64,000 bases of DNA from Artemisia argyi (lineage: Eukaryota; Streptophyta; Magnoliopsida; Asterales; Asteraceae): contig CM060696.1 in the NCBI GenBank assembly GCA_030686995.1, forward strand, positions 112,092,949 through 112,156,948, in the 5' to 3' direction. Under the pieces are notes generated by a model. It searched no databases, was not told the origin of the DNA, and saw only the letters and a program-made list of their open reading frames with translations. The position numbers and the translations under genes were made by a program. This document shows, piece by piece, positions 25,233 through 37,645 of this stretch. Numbering within the stretch: position 1 is the stretch's first letter; every line of letters starts with the position of its first letter.

Positions 25233-26316
25233 AGTAACAAATTTTTGGAGAGGAAATGAAGAGAAAAGAAAGAGCAAGTACCTTACACTCTATTCTTAGG
25301 TAGATGGTGACCTTTAAAGAGTAGTCTCAAGCAACAATCAACCAATCAAACGATCAAATAGGTTTTGCTCTGTGTGAACAACATAGAATTCACTTGCATA
25401 GTCATTGAACGAATATACCGCCTACAAAAATAGATTAGAAAATACCAAATCACACTTTATAAAAAACCAATTCGTACAATAAACTAATTCATGAATACAG
25501 ATTTCATTAATTTTTTGTAGGGTTTTGCTACAAAACAATCAAACTAACATAATCAAAGCAAAACATATTATAAATTAAATTGTAACACAATAGTTGTAAC
25601 ATGTAATTAAAATCAAAACCCTTAAAAAATGAAATTACACTATTACTTACCAATTGTTCGGTGTGGACAACATAGAATTCACTTCCATAGTCATAGATTG
25701 AATCTAACCATGCGACTCAAACTGAAACATGAAAACCTGCACATAAACAAACAAATCATAAACATTCTACAATTAAATCAGAAAAACACGTGATTGATTT
25801 TAACCGATGGATTTGAATGAGATAAATGAGATGAATGTTAAGCATCTGTATAGAAGCAACATCAATTAAAAATCTAATTTATTTGATGAATTGAAACTGA
25901 TATTGAATTGAAAGTAATAGTGGGATCAATTGAAACAAAAAGGTAGATATATAATTTTGAATGGGTGGCATTAATCGGTGATTGATATTTAATGGTGATT
26001 TGAAACTGCATCGGTTGATTTGAATTAAGAATAGTGTAGGAGAAGCTTGTAATGGAGGAGCGTATAAGATTTTTAGAAAGGGTTGTGTGATTTAATGCTC
26101 CTGAAGGTAATTGAAGATTGGAGTGTATGACTTCTTCCTTATGTCGTCCATTACAAAAGGGTGCATTGTGGTGTTGCACAAACGGTATATATATAGTAAC
26201 ACACGTCAGCGCATTGAATTTTAATAAGCTTAAAGGAGTGGTACAAAAGTGTGTTTTATTAGAATACATAGATTGCACAATGTCTAATTCACACAAATCT
26301 CAATATAATTGGTCAT
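25233..26316 (-). other. Host scaffold with a duplicated exon-like block and possible promoter
   Basis: On the minus strand 25736-25651 is bounded by AG and GT and reads DYGSEFYVVHTEQL at its end. A second block ending at 25421 reads FNDYASEFYVVHTEQNLFD. The two share ttctatgttgt(c/t)cacac(c/a), which suggests a duplicated exon. Upstream (about 26190-26150 complement) is a tatatatata run that could be a TATA box for a minus-strand transcript. I do not recognise the protein; frames stop soon after the shared block. It may be the 5' end of the broken gene whose pieces lie at 1-1592 and 13108-16042. Confidence 0.35.
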
Positions 26317-27665
26317 TGATGCGTGGGAATCGCAACAGGCTTTACCTCTCGAGGGATCTCGAGAAGCTTACAACCCCCACCAGGCAGTGTACCTGATCAT
26401 TGTAGTATAGTATAGTGACAAGTACCGGGGGATTGATCGTTCAGCTTAGGAATAGTGTCGCTAGGATTAGAAAACCTAATTACTAGTTCTAAAGGTGAGG
26501 GATGATTATTTTTGTGTTTTTATATTTTTATGAAAGCAAGTAAAATCTCGGGTTTTGGAAGAGTGGGCGGAATTAGTTGCTATTCAACTAACCCAAAACT
26601 AATATGTAATCAAAATAAAATACTAAAAAATGAAATTAAACTAATTTATACTAAGGTTGTGAGCAGTAATTGGAGAAAATGTGTTTACTTAGACTTCACT
26701 ACTCCCTAGATATCTTTTACACGTTAATTACTTGTTATAATTGTATGGATGACGGATTGTATTCCTTAATACCATTCATGGGGTGGCATACATAACTCCC
26801 CAATTCTATGAGCTCTTATCTCCTCCTACACCATGACCCAGCACAACTATAGGGATTGTAAACAGTGGCTCATGCATTAAATACGACCAATAAAGACCTA
26901 GTACGCCTCGGTTCATGTTTCTTAAGACGTTCAAGCATGTTACCATTTGGAGATCTGCCAGTTTTCTTAAGCCTAACATATAAAATCATTCATCCAAGAC
27001 AAAAATAAACAAGTAATCAACACATAATCAATATCTAGGTTTCATTAGATCTAAGCAAACACAAAAGAGATCTAGCCTAGCATAACGGAATTGAGACAAG
27101 AACAAGATATAGACAACCAACACATAGACATATTGATTGAATTAGAAGAACACTTATCTCAATTACAATGCAAGGTATCAAGGGTTTGGAACCCTTGAAA
27201 AACCTGTAAAAGTTGCACCAAATTCGTCTTTAGGGTTTCTCCAAAACTTCTCTCTTCTTATGTAAAAAACTAGAAAACTATATATAGGAAAACAGAGGTG
27301 ACGGCGTCAAGAGCAAGGGTGTGACGCCGTCATCTCGCCGCCAAATACTTCCTCGGACGGCCTTGATCTACTTATGACGGCCTATGTGACGCCGTCATCA
27401 ATCACGGTATTTTATTCTTGGGACTTTGACGCCGTCAAGAGCAACTCTTGACGCCTGCATGCACTGTTTCCAGCATAGAAATTTGAGACTTTGCCGTTTT
27501 CTTCACTTTTATGCTCCAAAAACGTCCGAAATAACTTCTTTTCCAGAATTCACTCTCCAAGTACCTAAAATCACAAAAAGAACGATTTAGGGCAATATTT
27601 GATCAAATAAAGTCGGATTCGGGCTTAAATGACCCCCTAAAAACGGATCATTTTTCGCCTCAACA
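26317..27665 (-). mobile_element. Solo LTR B2
   Basis: This is an inverted homologue of 11250-12642. In plus-strand terms it runs TGATGCGTGG to GCCTCAACA and is flanked by the target duplication gtcat (26312-26316, 27666-27670). It has a TATA at 27278-27287 (complement) with TGACGCCGTCA-type palindromes at 27299-27309, 27322-27332, 27387-27397 and 27427-27437, the same order as in B1. There is no interior. The insertion lies directly in host DNA, so the family has been active at least twice in this window. Confidence 0.9.
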
Positions 27666-27670
27666 GTCAT

Positions 27671-28149
27671 ATCATGAAATTTGCATATATGATGATTTAA
27701 AATAACGAACCCATTCGACCTATGATCGTCATCTAAAACCAAATAATTAAGTGTTGGTGTGTTCATTAAAAAGAAGCTTTGAACCATTTGATCTAAGACG
27801 TGTTCTTGTGTTCTTTGAGGTTTGTGTCATTGAAAGATTAGATATAGGTTAGTGATCCGGGATCTAATCTACTTTTCCATTAATTCAAGATGTAATCCTT
27901 CTTGTTTTATGTTTTCATGCAATTTATAATTATGTAATTATTATTAATTATATGTGTTTATGATTATGTTGTAATCATCATTGTTTGTGGTTAATTAATA
28001 TGGTTTGAAGTTTATACATAATCGTGTATATCAAGACCATATACATGTTATTTGGTATGTGATAAAATTCTAATGGTTAAAGAAAACAAACAAATATCAT
28101 TGTTTTCTATAAAATGTCTTGTACAAAACAAAGAAAATAGAGAATACCT
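27671..28149. other. Host spacer, nothing recognised
   Basis: AT-rich sequence between solo LTR B2 and element C. I see no gene, repeat or RNA signal in it. Confidence 0.5.
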
Positions 28150-29418
28150 TGTGGAAAACTAGAAGGAGGGTTGAATAATTTTACGTCTTTTTAATTCGTT
28201 ATAAAAATAGTTTTAGAGTTTACTTAGCTTTTAAAAACTTAGATTCGATAATATGTGATATCAAGTCTTGTACAATATAAACAATTAACACTACACAATA
28301 TATTACAATGATAAGTAATGAAATAAGTAAGAGATGGAAAGATCGAACCGCGAGACAAGAGATTTATAGTGGTTCGGCTACAAGGACACCTTCCTTGCCC
28401 TGCTCCACTCCCCGAGCACCTAACTCGAGAGTTTTCTTCACTATATCAACAAGCTCCCTTATGGCGGAGAAAACCGTACACACCAATTTACACACCACTT
28501 TTCACACCACAACTTCGTCACACCTAAGTCACAACTTCTTCAAATCAATCTACTTCACAACTAACTACTCCACACTTATCTTCTTCACACCAATCTAGTT
28601 CCTAGCTTTTCTTCTTCACACCAAGCTACTAACTAATCACACAATCTATATCTAACACAACTATCTACAATCAAATATTCACAACAATCTTCACAAAGAA
28701 TAATGTAAATGATCTTTGATGATGCATCAACAACTTGGATGTGGAGATCACAACAAGTTGTAATACTTCTTGTCTTGAGGGATAGAAGTATTATTCTCTT
28801 GCACTTAAGAGGATGAAGATTGGATCACTTTGAAACAAAGAATTATACACTTATGATCAAAGGATAAGAGAATAGAGATTTAGATCTAGATCAGAAAGTT
28901 TAGAAGTGCAAAAGGTGAGAAAATTCTGAGGAGTGAACCAGTATTTATAGGGGAGAAAAACACAGTTCTGGAGCGTGGCCGGTCCCCTTAATGATTAAGG
29001 GGGCCGCCTAAGGAATTAAGGGGGCCGCCCCTTCAGAACGTTGGTTTTTCTTGTCTTTTAGTGGGGAATATTTTTCTGGATAGAATTTGCCATTTTTGGT
29101 TGGAAATTTGAAATCATATATTTACAATGAATTAAACATATTCTTTTAATTCCAAAAGTAATTTTGTAAAAGATATAAGATGTTTAATACATTTTATAAA
29201 AATTCTAGTGATTAGAAAAATTTCCTTTGATCATGAAATGTAATAAACCCTTTGTTTATTCATACCTTAAGTGATATGGAAGCAAAGACAAATATTAAGC
29301 ACTAAAAACTTGTTTACGTCATAAGTTTTAGATTAATGAGTTTATGCTTTGTAATTATCAAAACAAAGAGACATTGTTAATATGCTAACAATGTTTTAAG
29401 ACATTATTTATGTCAACA
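28150..29418 (-). repeat. Element C 3' LTR
   Basis: The 1269-bp LTR pairs with 39023-40300. It carries a hairpin module at about 28965-29040 with the ggtccccttaat / attaagggggcc core; here the right half is doubled, whereas the 5' LTR has the left half doubled. The plus-strand frame at 28308-28598 repeats in both LTRs and is antisense to the element, so it is not taken as a gene. Confidence 0.9.
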
Positions 29419-29575
29419 ATCTCCCCCTTTTTGATGATTACAAAACCTTAAACTCATTAGGTCTAAAAAATAATTTTTAGACAAGAATTTAGAGTTTAAC
29501 ATTCTCTTCTCCCCCTTTTTGTAAAATCAAAAAGGTTGAAGCTCCCCCTTGATGTATACTCCCCCTCATTTGAGA
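29419..29575 (-). other. Element C multiple polypurine tracts
   Basis: On the minus strand four GGGGGAG-type tracts lie before the 3' LTR, near 29421-29432, 29508-29520, 29541-29550 and 29558-29566. Only the one beside the LTR is needed for priming. Repeated tracts of this kind are a described mark of Sireviruses. Confidence 0.75.
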
Positions 29576-29843
29576 GCACTAAGGAAATGAGCTATGGAAA
29601 TCTTGGCTACACAAAATATTAGAAGAGAGCAAGGCAAATATACATGCAAAGCAATAGTTATAAAAATAGATTCATTCAAGCATCATAGAAAGCATTACAA
29701 CATTTAATATGCTTAAGGCATATTAATCATAATAAAACAAATGAAAAGACATAGTCCTATATTGCCTAGAAAGAGCACTTGGACTTGCTTGCAACTCATG
29801 GTTGATTGTTTTATTTGCTTGAAGGATAACATAAGCATAAAGC

Positions 29844-30549
29844 TTAGTGGTTAGATGGAGAGGGATATGGAGTGAGGTATGGAGCGGAAGAGGTGGCCCT
29901 TCCGATATTGTATCGTGTTAGGGGTGGAATGGGATGAGGTCGAGTGAGGAGATATTCAATCCAAGAAATATCTTCACTCAAGTAAAGGATTTGTTTTTGG
30001 AGAAAGATGCAACAAGGGCAATAGTGAGTGTGGTTTGTAACTTGATCCAAGTTGAGAGAGTGAGGAAGGCAATTGTTATAGGGTGATGATGGAGGTTGCC
30101 CTTTGTTGCGTTGTGCAAGATGTATGACATTGAGATCACGAAGATCATGGATTTGTGATATTTCATCACAAAACTTTTTGCTTTTCCGTGGTAATGTGGA
30201 GAAAGTCATTGTGTTGATATGGATGAATTGGGTTTGTGTAGTTGGAGTTGTAGTGGGATGGTTGATCAACATTGTATGGATCATTACAAGGGATTTGAGG
30301 ATGAGGTGAGTGATTTGGCATGAAGGAAGATGTTTGGCCAATGTTTTATGGTTTGTAAGTAGGATCAAATGAATGTCCTTGTGAATTTGGTGGAAAGTTT
30401 GGGAAGTAAGTGGTTGGTGGTGTTGAATGACTTCCAACTTCATTTGTTATGATGGATTTGTTTCGAGGGCTTTTTCTTCGCCAAACGGGTTTTTCCATCA
30501 TTCTTGCAAGCCTTGAGGCTTTTGGTTTGGGTTTGTTTGGAGAAGCCAT
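29844..30549 (-). pseudogene. Element C extra frame after pol, unknown function
   Basis: Two overlapping minus-strand frames lie between RNase H and the polypurine tracts, in the sense of the element. The upstream one (30549-30346, 67 codons) starts MASPNKPKPKASRLARMMEK, is rich in Lys, Pro and Ser and ends after SFDPTYKP. The other (30443-29844, 199 codons) is rich in His, Thr, Pro and Ile and overlaps it in another frame. Some Sireviruses carry an additional, sometimes called env-like, frame at this position. I see no signal peptide or membrane segment, so I do not call it an envelope gene. A frameshift in one original frame is possible. Confidence 0.45.
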
Positions 30550-31544
30550 GAAGGGATGAGTAAAGAGTTTTGAGGATTGGGGTTATTTATAGTGTAAGAT
30601 TTGTGTGTTTATGGATGTATAAAGTTTGTTTGGGAGATTAGGACAAATTGTGTTGGTGAAGATCGGGAAATGTAGGTTGTAATGGGCTAAAAAGCAGAAA
30701 AGATTATGTAAACCCGACCATCAGATGGCCGGTCCCCTTAATTAAGGGGTGGTCCCCTTAATGATTAAGGGGGCCGCCTTACAAAATTAAAGGGGCCGCC
30801 CATCTGGTGATTTCCAGGTTGCCAGAATTGGGTTTTTGGCAGAAAATTTGCAGAAATGTTATGTGTTTGGATTAGAATTCAAGCAAGTTCAATTCTCTTA
30901 GGCAATATAGAATCTAATCTAATCAAGATATAGCATGCATGCAAAAACACATAGGCAAAAGAGCAAATAATCAACACATAATAAGCAATAGGAGGTAAGT
31001 AAAGGCAAGCACACTTAAGCTTCCTAAGGCACCTATCTTAGATTAAAGGCAAAGGCAATTAGTGAGTGAAAAACTAGTAATGGATCAAGATGACACCATT
31101 ATTAGTGAATTTGTCCTAGTGAGTGTCTATATGCAACAAATGTGGAGTTGTGATTGTTTCGACTCCTAGAAGCAAAAAGAAATAACGATCCTAAGAAACA
31201 ATCCAAATGATCTCCTTGATTCAATTTTTGCTCGATCATGAATGTCAAAGACATATATTAGATTATATACCTTGACAATTTATGTGAGAGTTTATGCATG
31301 ATTTTGAAATACAATGTTTTTAGAATTAGTCAACAATGCAAGGAAAATGATCTTCATGTGATTCCTAGATTGTGAGAATAATTTTTAGAGAAAATTGATT
31401 GAGTTTTACAAAAAGGTTTATGCAAAGAAAATGAATCTTCTCAATCTTTAGTTTTGTGCGAAATAGATTCCTAGACTCAGAAAAGGTGAAATGGAAGAAA
31501 ACTAAATTTCATGCAAGTATAAATTTGAATTAATTCAATATAAT
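30550..31544 (-). other. Element C non-coding spacer after pol, with hairpin module
   Basis: There is no usable frame. At 30720-30806 lies a third copy of the GGTCCCCTTAAT / ATTAAGGGGGCC module, framed by outer arms atcagatgg and ccatctggtg. The rest is AT-rich leader-like sequence up to the end of pol at 31545. Confidence 0.55.
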
Positions 31545-32198
31545 TTAGTCAACTTGTTCCATCATTCCTAATCCTAAACGTAAGTGGTTGAATAATTCAC
31601 GCTTAAGGGGTTTTGTGAATATATCCGCAATGTTGTCTTCCGATGCAACCTTTTCTATAGATATATTTCCTTTTTGTACATTATCCCTAAGAAAATGGTG
31701 ACGTATTTCTATGTGTTTAGTCCTAGAATGTTGCACCGGATTTTTACTTAAATCTATCGCACCTTTGTTATCGCACATAATGGGGACATTTTCTAACCTA
31801 ATGCCATACTCTACGAGAGCTTGTTTCATCCATAGTGCTTGTTGACATGCCTTTCCGGCGCTTACATATTCGGCTTCGGTGGTAGAAATAGCAAGAGCGG
31901 TTTGCTTCTTCAAAAACCAAGACGTTAGACAACATCCCATAAACGTGCAAATACCGCTAGTGCTCTTTCTATCTACGTAGTCTCCCGCATGATCCGAATC
32001 CGCATAGACAATGGTTTCTATGCCGGATTCCTTAGGATACCACAATCCTAAGTGTATAGTGCCTTTAACGTATCGGAAGATACGCTTAACCGCTTCTAGG
32101 TGAGAGGTTTTGGGATCCTCTTGAAAACGGGCACAAAGGCAGACACTAAACATGATGTCGGGTCTACTTGCCGTCAAGTATAGTAAACTACCTATCAT
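31545..32198 (-). pseudogene. Element C RT end and RNase H domain
   Basis: The 217-codon frame starts MIGSLLYLTASRPDIMFSVC, the end of copia reverse transcriptase. RNase H follows with VYADSDHAGD (D67), STTEAEY (E110), CDNKGAIDL (D143) and SRTKHIEIRHHFLRD near 159-172. These are the acidic catalytic residues and the conserved tail of copia RNase H. It reads to a natural stop at 31545. It is separated from the RT frame by a one-base frameshift near 32240-32250, inside the short linker before MIGSLLY. Confidence 0.9.
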
Positions 32199-32232
32199 TC
32201 CTCTATACTTGGTGTTATCTACGGACTCACCT

Positions 32233-33360
32233 TCATCGTCCTTTGTGCTTTACCTCCGTAGACATGGGAGTTTTCATGGGTTTTGAGTCTTCTAGGCCAA
32301 ATTTCTTAAGCATTTCCTTAATGTACTTAGATTGGTTAAAAAATATTCCATCTTCTAATTGTTTTATTTGTAATCCTAGGAAGAAGTTAAGTTCACCCAT
32401 CATACTCATCTCAAACTCATCATGCATGATTTTGGCAAATTCATCACACATGTCTTGACAAGTCGATCCAAATATAATGTCGTCAACATATATTTGGACA
32501 ATGATGAGATTTGGGTCTTTCCTTTTAGTGAAAAGAGTGTTATCTACCATCCCCATGGAATAATCATGTTTAATAAGAAAAGCTTTTAATCGATCATACC
32601 AAGCTTTGGGAGCTTGTTTGAGTCCATACAAAGCTTTCTTTAACTTATAAACATAATCAGGTTTTGCGAAGTCAATGAATCCTGGAGGTTGTGCCACATA
32701 TACCTCCTCATTGATAAAACCGTTAAGGAATGCACTTTTCACATCCATTTGGAATAACTTAAAATCTAGGGCGCAAGCATAGGCAAGTAATATCCTAATC
32801 GATTCTAGTCTAGCTACGGGGGCATAAGTTTCGTCATAATCAATTCCTTCTTGTTGATTATAACCTTGGGCAACTAACCTAGCTTTATTCCTAGTAACTA
32901 TTCCATTTTCGTCTAACTTATTCCTATATACCCATTTGGTTCCTATGATGGTCATATCCTTTGGATTTGGGACTAATTCCCAAACATCATTTGCCTTAAA
33001 TTGATTTAATTCTTCTTGCATAGCTATAACCCAACTTTCATCCTTTAAAGCCTCGCTAATATTCTTAGGTTCTATTGCTGAGAGGAAACAAAAGAAATTG
33101 CTTTTATCTTGGTCTTGTGACCTAAGGGTTCTTTGGTTAAGATGTCCTATTATATTATCTAACGGATGTGATCTAGATTCTTTAATATTAACAGTTTCGT
33201 TATTTTCTAAGTGAATGTCTTTAATATCATTTCCTATGGGTTTTGTTTTACTAACCTCAATAGCTTCATCTTCGACTAAATCATCATCTTCTAAAGGTAA
33301 TGTTTTAGGAGGTGGTGGTGTTTCATCAAATGTTACATTTAGTGATTCCTCTACTTTCAT
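32233..33360 (-). pseudogene. Element C reverse transcriptase
   Basis: The 375-codon stretch contains the copia RT domain: WVYRNKLDENG near 143, RLVAQGYNQQEGIDYDETYA near 161, FQMDVKSAFLNG with the first catalytic Asp at 206, and YVDDIIFGS with the paired catalytic Asp at 293-294. The segment before residue 100 is the variable link from integrase. It is in the same frame as the integrase open stretch; only the TGA at 33589-33591 separates them. It ends by frameshift after MSTEVKH. The RT core itself looks undamaged. Confidence 0.92.
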
Positions 33361-33588
33361 GGAGTGTTTGTTAAGTATTATATATGCTTTGCTATTTTGT
33401 GAGTATCCTAAAAATATTCCTTCATATGATTTTGGATCAAACTTAGTGAGATAGTCCTTAGTGTTTAAAATATAGCATTTACTTCCAAATACCCTAAAGT
33501 AGCTTAAGTTTGGTTTTCTACCTCTTAATAACTCATAAGGAGTTTTTCCTAGAGTTCTTCTAATTGATACCCTATTTAAAATATAAGT

Positions 33589-34245
33589 TCATGTATCTAC
33601 GGCGTGACACCAAAATTTTTGTGGGATGAATTGTTCATTTAACATAGTTTTACTCATTTCTTGTAGTGACCTATTTTTTCTTTCTGCTACGCCATTTGAT
33701 TGAGGAGTACGAGGAGCGGAGAAATTGTGAGATATTCCATTTAACTCGCAATATTTTCCGAATTGTACTTCGTTATCAAATTCCCTACCATGGTCCGTCC
33801 TAATGGCAACTATTGAGAATCCTAATTTATTTTGAATCATTTTACTAAATATTTCAAATTTTTCAAAGGCTTGGGTTTTGTCACTTAAAAACCTAGTCCA
33901 CGTGTATTGTGAGTAGTCATCTACTATTACTAAGGTATATTTGTTTCCTCCATAGCTCCGCACAGCGGATGGACCAAAAAGATCCATATGTAATAATTCT
34001 AGGCACCTAGTAGTAGATACTATATTCTTAGCTTTGTGACTAGCATGAGCTTGTTTTTCAAATTTACATGCATCACAAAAATGCTTGTCATATTTTAGAT
34101 TAGGCAAATTTCTAACTAATTCCTTAGAGGCCAAAGATTGTATTTGTTGCATGTTAGCATGTCCTAATCTCCTATGCCACAGTGTAGAGTTTTCATCTAG
34201 GGTCGTTAGGCATATCCTATCCTCAGGTTTGTTTCCTAGTTTCAT
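33589..34245 (-). pseudogene. Element C integrase
   Basis: The 218-codon stretch has the zinc-binding HHCC region (LWHRRLGHAN with H24 and H29, then CDAC at 57-60) and the catalytic triad D88 (HMDLFGP), D151 (RTDHGREF) and E188 (NGVAERKNR), a spacing of 36 residues between the last two. This is typical copia integrase, which joins the DNA copy to the genome. It ends at a TGA inside the domain tail; the frame is open again afterwards into the RT. Upstream, between 34245 and the solo LTR, a one-base loss near 34290 shifts the link to protease. Confidence 0.92.
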
Positions 34246-34351
34246 AACATATATGCCACCTTTCCTAATTCCTCTACCTATAATTTTCCATTCTTAACTA
34301 TTTCGCTATCATCTTCGGTAAATGTGACTCTACATTTATTATCACATATTT

Positions 34352-37300
34352 TGTGACACCCCCAAAATTTTACAACGCAGCGGAATACCAATTTGGGTGT
34401 CACTTCATAATTCATAAAAACAAGTTACATAAAACGACCTCAAAAGATACGTTTAATAAAATGTCACATTCGATTTGATAAATCAGAGTACAAAGGTCCT
34501 AACAATTTATATTTAAAACTTAAGTTACAAGAATTCAAAAATGACTCATTTGCATATTTAAAGAAAATAATTAACGAATGTGAAGAAAACAAGTCCTTCA
34601 ATGTTTGATATCCACGCGACTCTGATTGCTCCCAATGCTCAGCTAGCAATTAATACCTGAGAAAATACATGCTAAAAAGTCAACATGAAGTTGAGTGAAT
34701 CCATAGAGTTTAATAAGTAATCATTTGAATACAAGATAATCCAGTTTAAAATACGATGGGCTACGATGTTATACGCCCATAAATAAGTTGACATGTAACA
34801 AATACAAGTCGGGAAATAAAGATTATAGTATTGAGTTCATGTAACCGAACCTTGACGATTTTTAATAATGCCCCGGAAAGGTAAATTTTTGCCATTTTAC
34901 CACAATTCTAACTATTATGTGTCCGTATCCCGAACAAGGCCCGCCAAGCCTAATATGCATATCCATAATACTAGCGTTTACTACTCGAGTAATTAACGGT
35001 TCATGAGGGGACTTAATTGGCAAAAAGCATTCAATATCTATGATCATATAATCGGGTCCAGCATACCGAAAATTACTTGTATTCAGTTTGTAAAAACTAG
35101 CATGTATCCCCCTCGCGAGGTTTATAAAACATTTAAGTAAGTAAAATGCGAGGCTATGAACTCACCTTGATGATACGGTAGACAGGATAAAGTAATGTCA
35201 ATAGTTATAGTAGGAATGGCTCCAAAAGGGCAACCTGAATAATATGGAAGTCTGAGATGTTGATAATTTAAGCTTGAATTATCGTGAATAATGATTTGAA
35301 ACAATATCGAATGATAAAATATTTTGAGTGATAAAGGTGGCTTGCGATTAAGGGAATAAAAGCGATAAAGAAAATGCATAAATTGCATACACATATAAAA
35401 TATATACAATTAGTCGACATGTATAATCATATTCCTTAGAATCCATGTACACATTTAAACTCTCTTAATTAGACTCATTAAGTGTTTCGCATAATAACTA
35501 TACTTTGTTTTAATTCATTCCGCTTAATATGTAACTTTTAGTAAAAATTCCCATTTTGACCCATTACCAAGATTAAGACTATTAGACATAAACAAAGCCA
35601 ACGACTAATTTATTAGTCGCAAAATATTTAGTTTTACTTAAGTTCCGCGCTAAAACAATTTCATAATGCTATTAGACTATTAGAAGAGTTTTGTCAAGAT
35701 TGACTTTTGTAATATATTCTCCAAGTCCGACCCGTCCGAAACGACCCGATAGATGACATTTTCACGCTTCGGACTCATAAGAGATTTTGTGTAAAACGAC
35801 GTTCTGGAAAACTTTTTAGTTATAGCCGAGACCTGAATCTCAACGTAAAATGACCAAAATGCCCCTGCAAGTTTCAGCTGGTAGTTTGACTTTTTAAATA
35901 AACTGCAGTAGTTTGACTTTCCGTTTTGACCCGTTATATTACACTTTCGTGACTCGGACTCTAAAGAGATTTAATGCAAAACGACATTCCGAGCAACTTT
36001 CGTGTTTTAACGGAAGGCCGGTTCGGACCAGAAAAAGCTCAAAACCCCGTTTAAAAAACTGCATCAGCTCACTTTTTTTATAAATTAAGTGCTGTCATTT
36101 TAAAAAGAAAAATGTAGAACTGGTTTTTAATCAAAATTACCCTCATTTTCGCACTTTCACACCCCAATTCCTCGCGGTAGCCTAAAAACATTGTTTCGGA
36201 CAACTTTCGTGTTTTGGCCGAAGGCTGAAACGGGCCAGAAAATGACGAAAATGCCCTTATTCAGATCTGACAGCAACAAAATTTTATACTAGTGCTGTTT
36301 GGAATTTTATAATTTTTCTAAATTTCAAATGACCGCCAAACGTTCGTTATTAAGAGTTAGAAGCCGAATTTTATATCAAAACGTTCATATTAACATCCTC
36401 TATCATATTTAAAAGACAAAAATCAGTTTCAAAAATTTCAACCTAGGCGAAACAAGCCTCAACTTTCTGGTCTAAAATGGGTAGCTTTAAACCCCTTCAA
36501 ACTTCAATTTTCGCAATATATAACATCACCATAACCTCTAACTAGCCTAACCCCATTCACTAATCATCCCAACTATTAATCCAACCTTAATAATAATATT
36601 TCACACATCACCACATGGATTCTAAGTACTAGATTATAAACATGCATGCATATATATAACCAAAAATCAAATTAAGACCAAAGAAAATACTTACAAAAGA
36701 TGTATAGAAACAAGAAGATGATCAAAACCACAAACCCTTGTGGTTTTGATGATTCGGTCGAGCACAAGGAGGAACAAAGGAAACCAAAAACTTGATTTCT
36801 TCAAAAACCCAACAAGATTAAACAAAAAATGGTGATGTTTAAGAGGTTGTGATGATTCGTTCGTGGTGTTAGAGGAGGTTTTAGAGCGCGTGATTGGTAC
36901 CAATAGATAGATCTCGAAAAGATGGTGAAGATGGTGGTGTTATTTTTATGGTGAGGGTGGCGGTGGCGGAGCTATGGTGGTAATAAGTGGCGGTGGTGGT
37001 GAGTTAAAATGAAGAGAGAGAGAGTATTGTGTTGGTGAGGGTGAAGGTGGGTTGTGTTTGTGGGATCCGGTTTTCACAAGGACGATTTTTAATTTACTCT
37101 AAAAAAAAAAAAAAACTTTTAAAAGATAATAATAATGATAATAGTGGGTGTAGGGGATTAAGTAGCCCGATGTCAATACACGGACCAAACCCGAAACTTA
37201 AATAACCAAATGACTTTCTCAAACCAAACCCGTTCCAAAAATAATAATATCCGATCCAACAATAAAATATAATTAAAAATTGTCAGGTTAACCTAGTGCC

Positions 37301-37593
37301 GGAGTGTTAAAATGTTGTTAAAATTGAAACGTAGCTCGTAGATGTGAAAAAATCAAATAAATAAATAAATAGAATAAATGCGCACAGTTTATTTATAGAT
37401 GGAAGAATAAAAATGTGAAATATAAAATATGTTTGTAAGGTAATTAAAATGTATAAAATAAGTAGACTAATCATAGTGTATAGTTTGTTTAAATTAAATG
37501 TACGTTTAACGACATACGCGGATAACTTCCGACGAAGTTAATTATTACATAAAATAAAATAGTTAAATAATAAGATATAAAAATTAATGTCAT

Positions 37594-37645
<52 letters not shown>

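Noticed and set aside
26118..26396. 92-codon plus-strand frame spanning the left edge of solo LTR B2
   Set aside because: It crosses a transposon boundary, has no known domain and is opposed by open frames on the other strand.
28308..28598. 96-codon plus-strand frame, repeated at 39180-39488
   Set aside because: It is present twice only because both lie in the LTRs of element C; it is antisense, Ser/Thr-rich, and has no known domain.
32168..32458. 96-codon plus-strand frame, and others at 33215-33454, 34085-34297 and 37744-38607
   Set aside because: They are shadows of the copia gag-pol frames on the minus strand.
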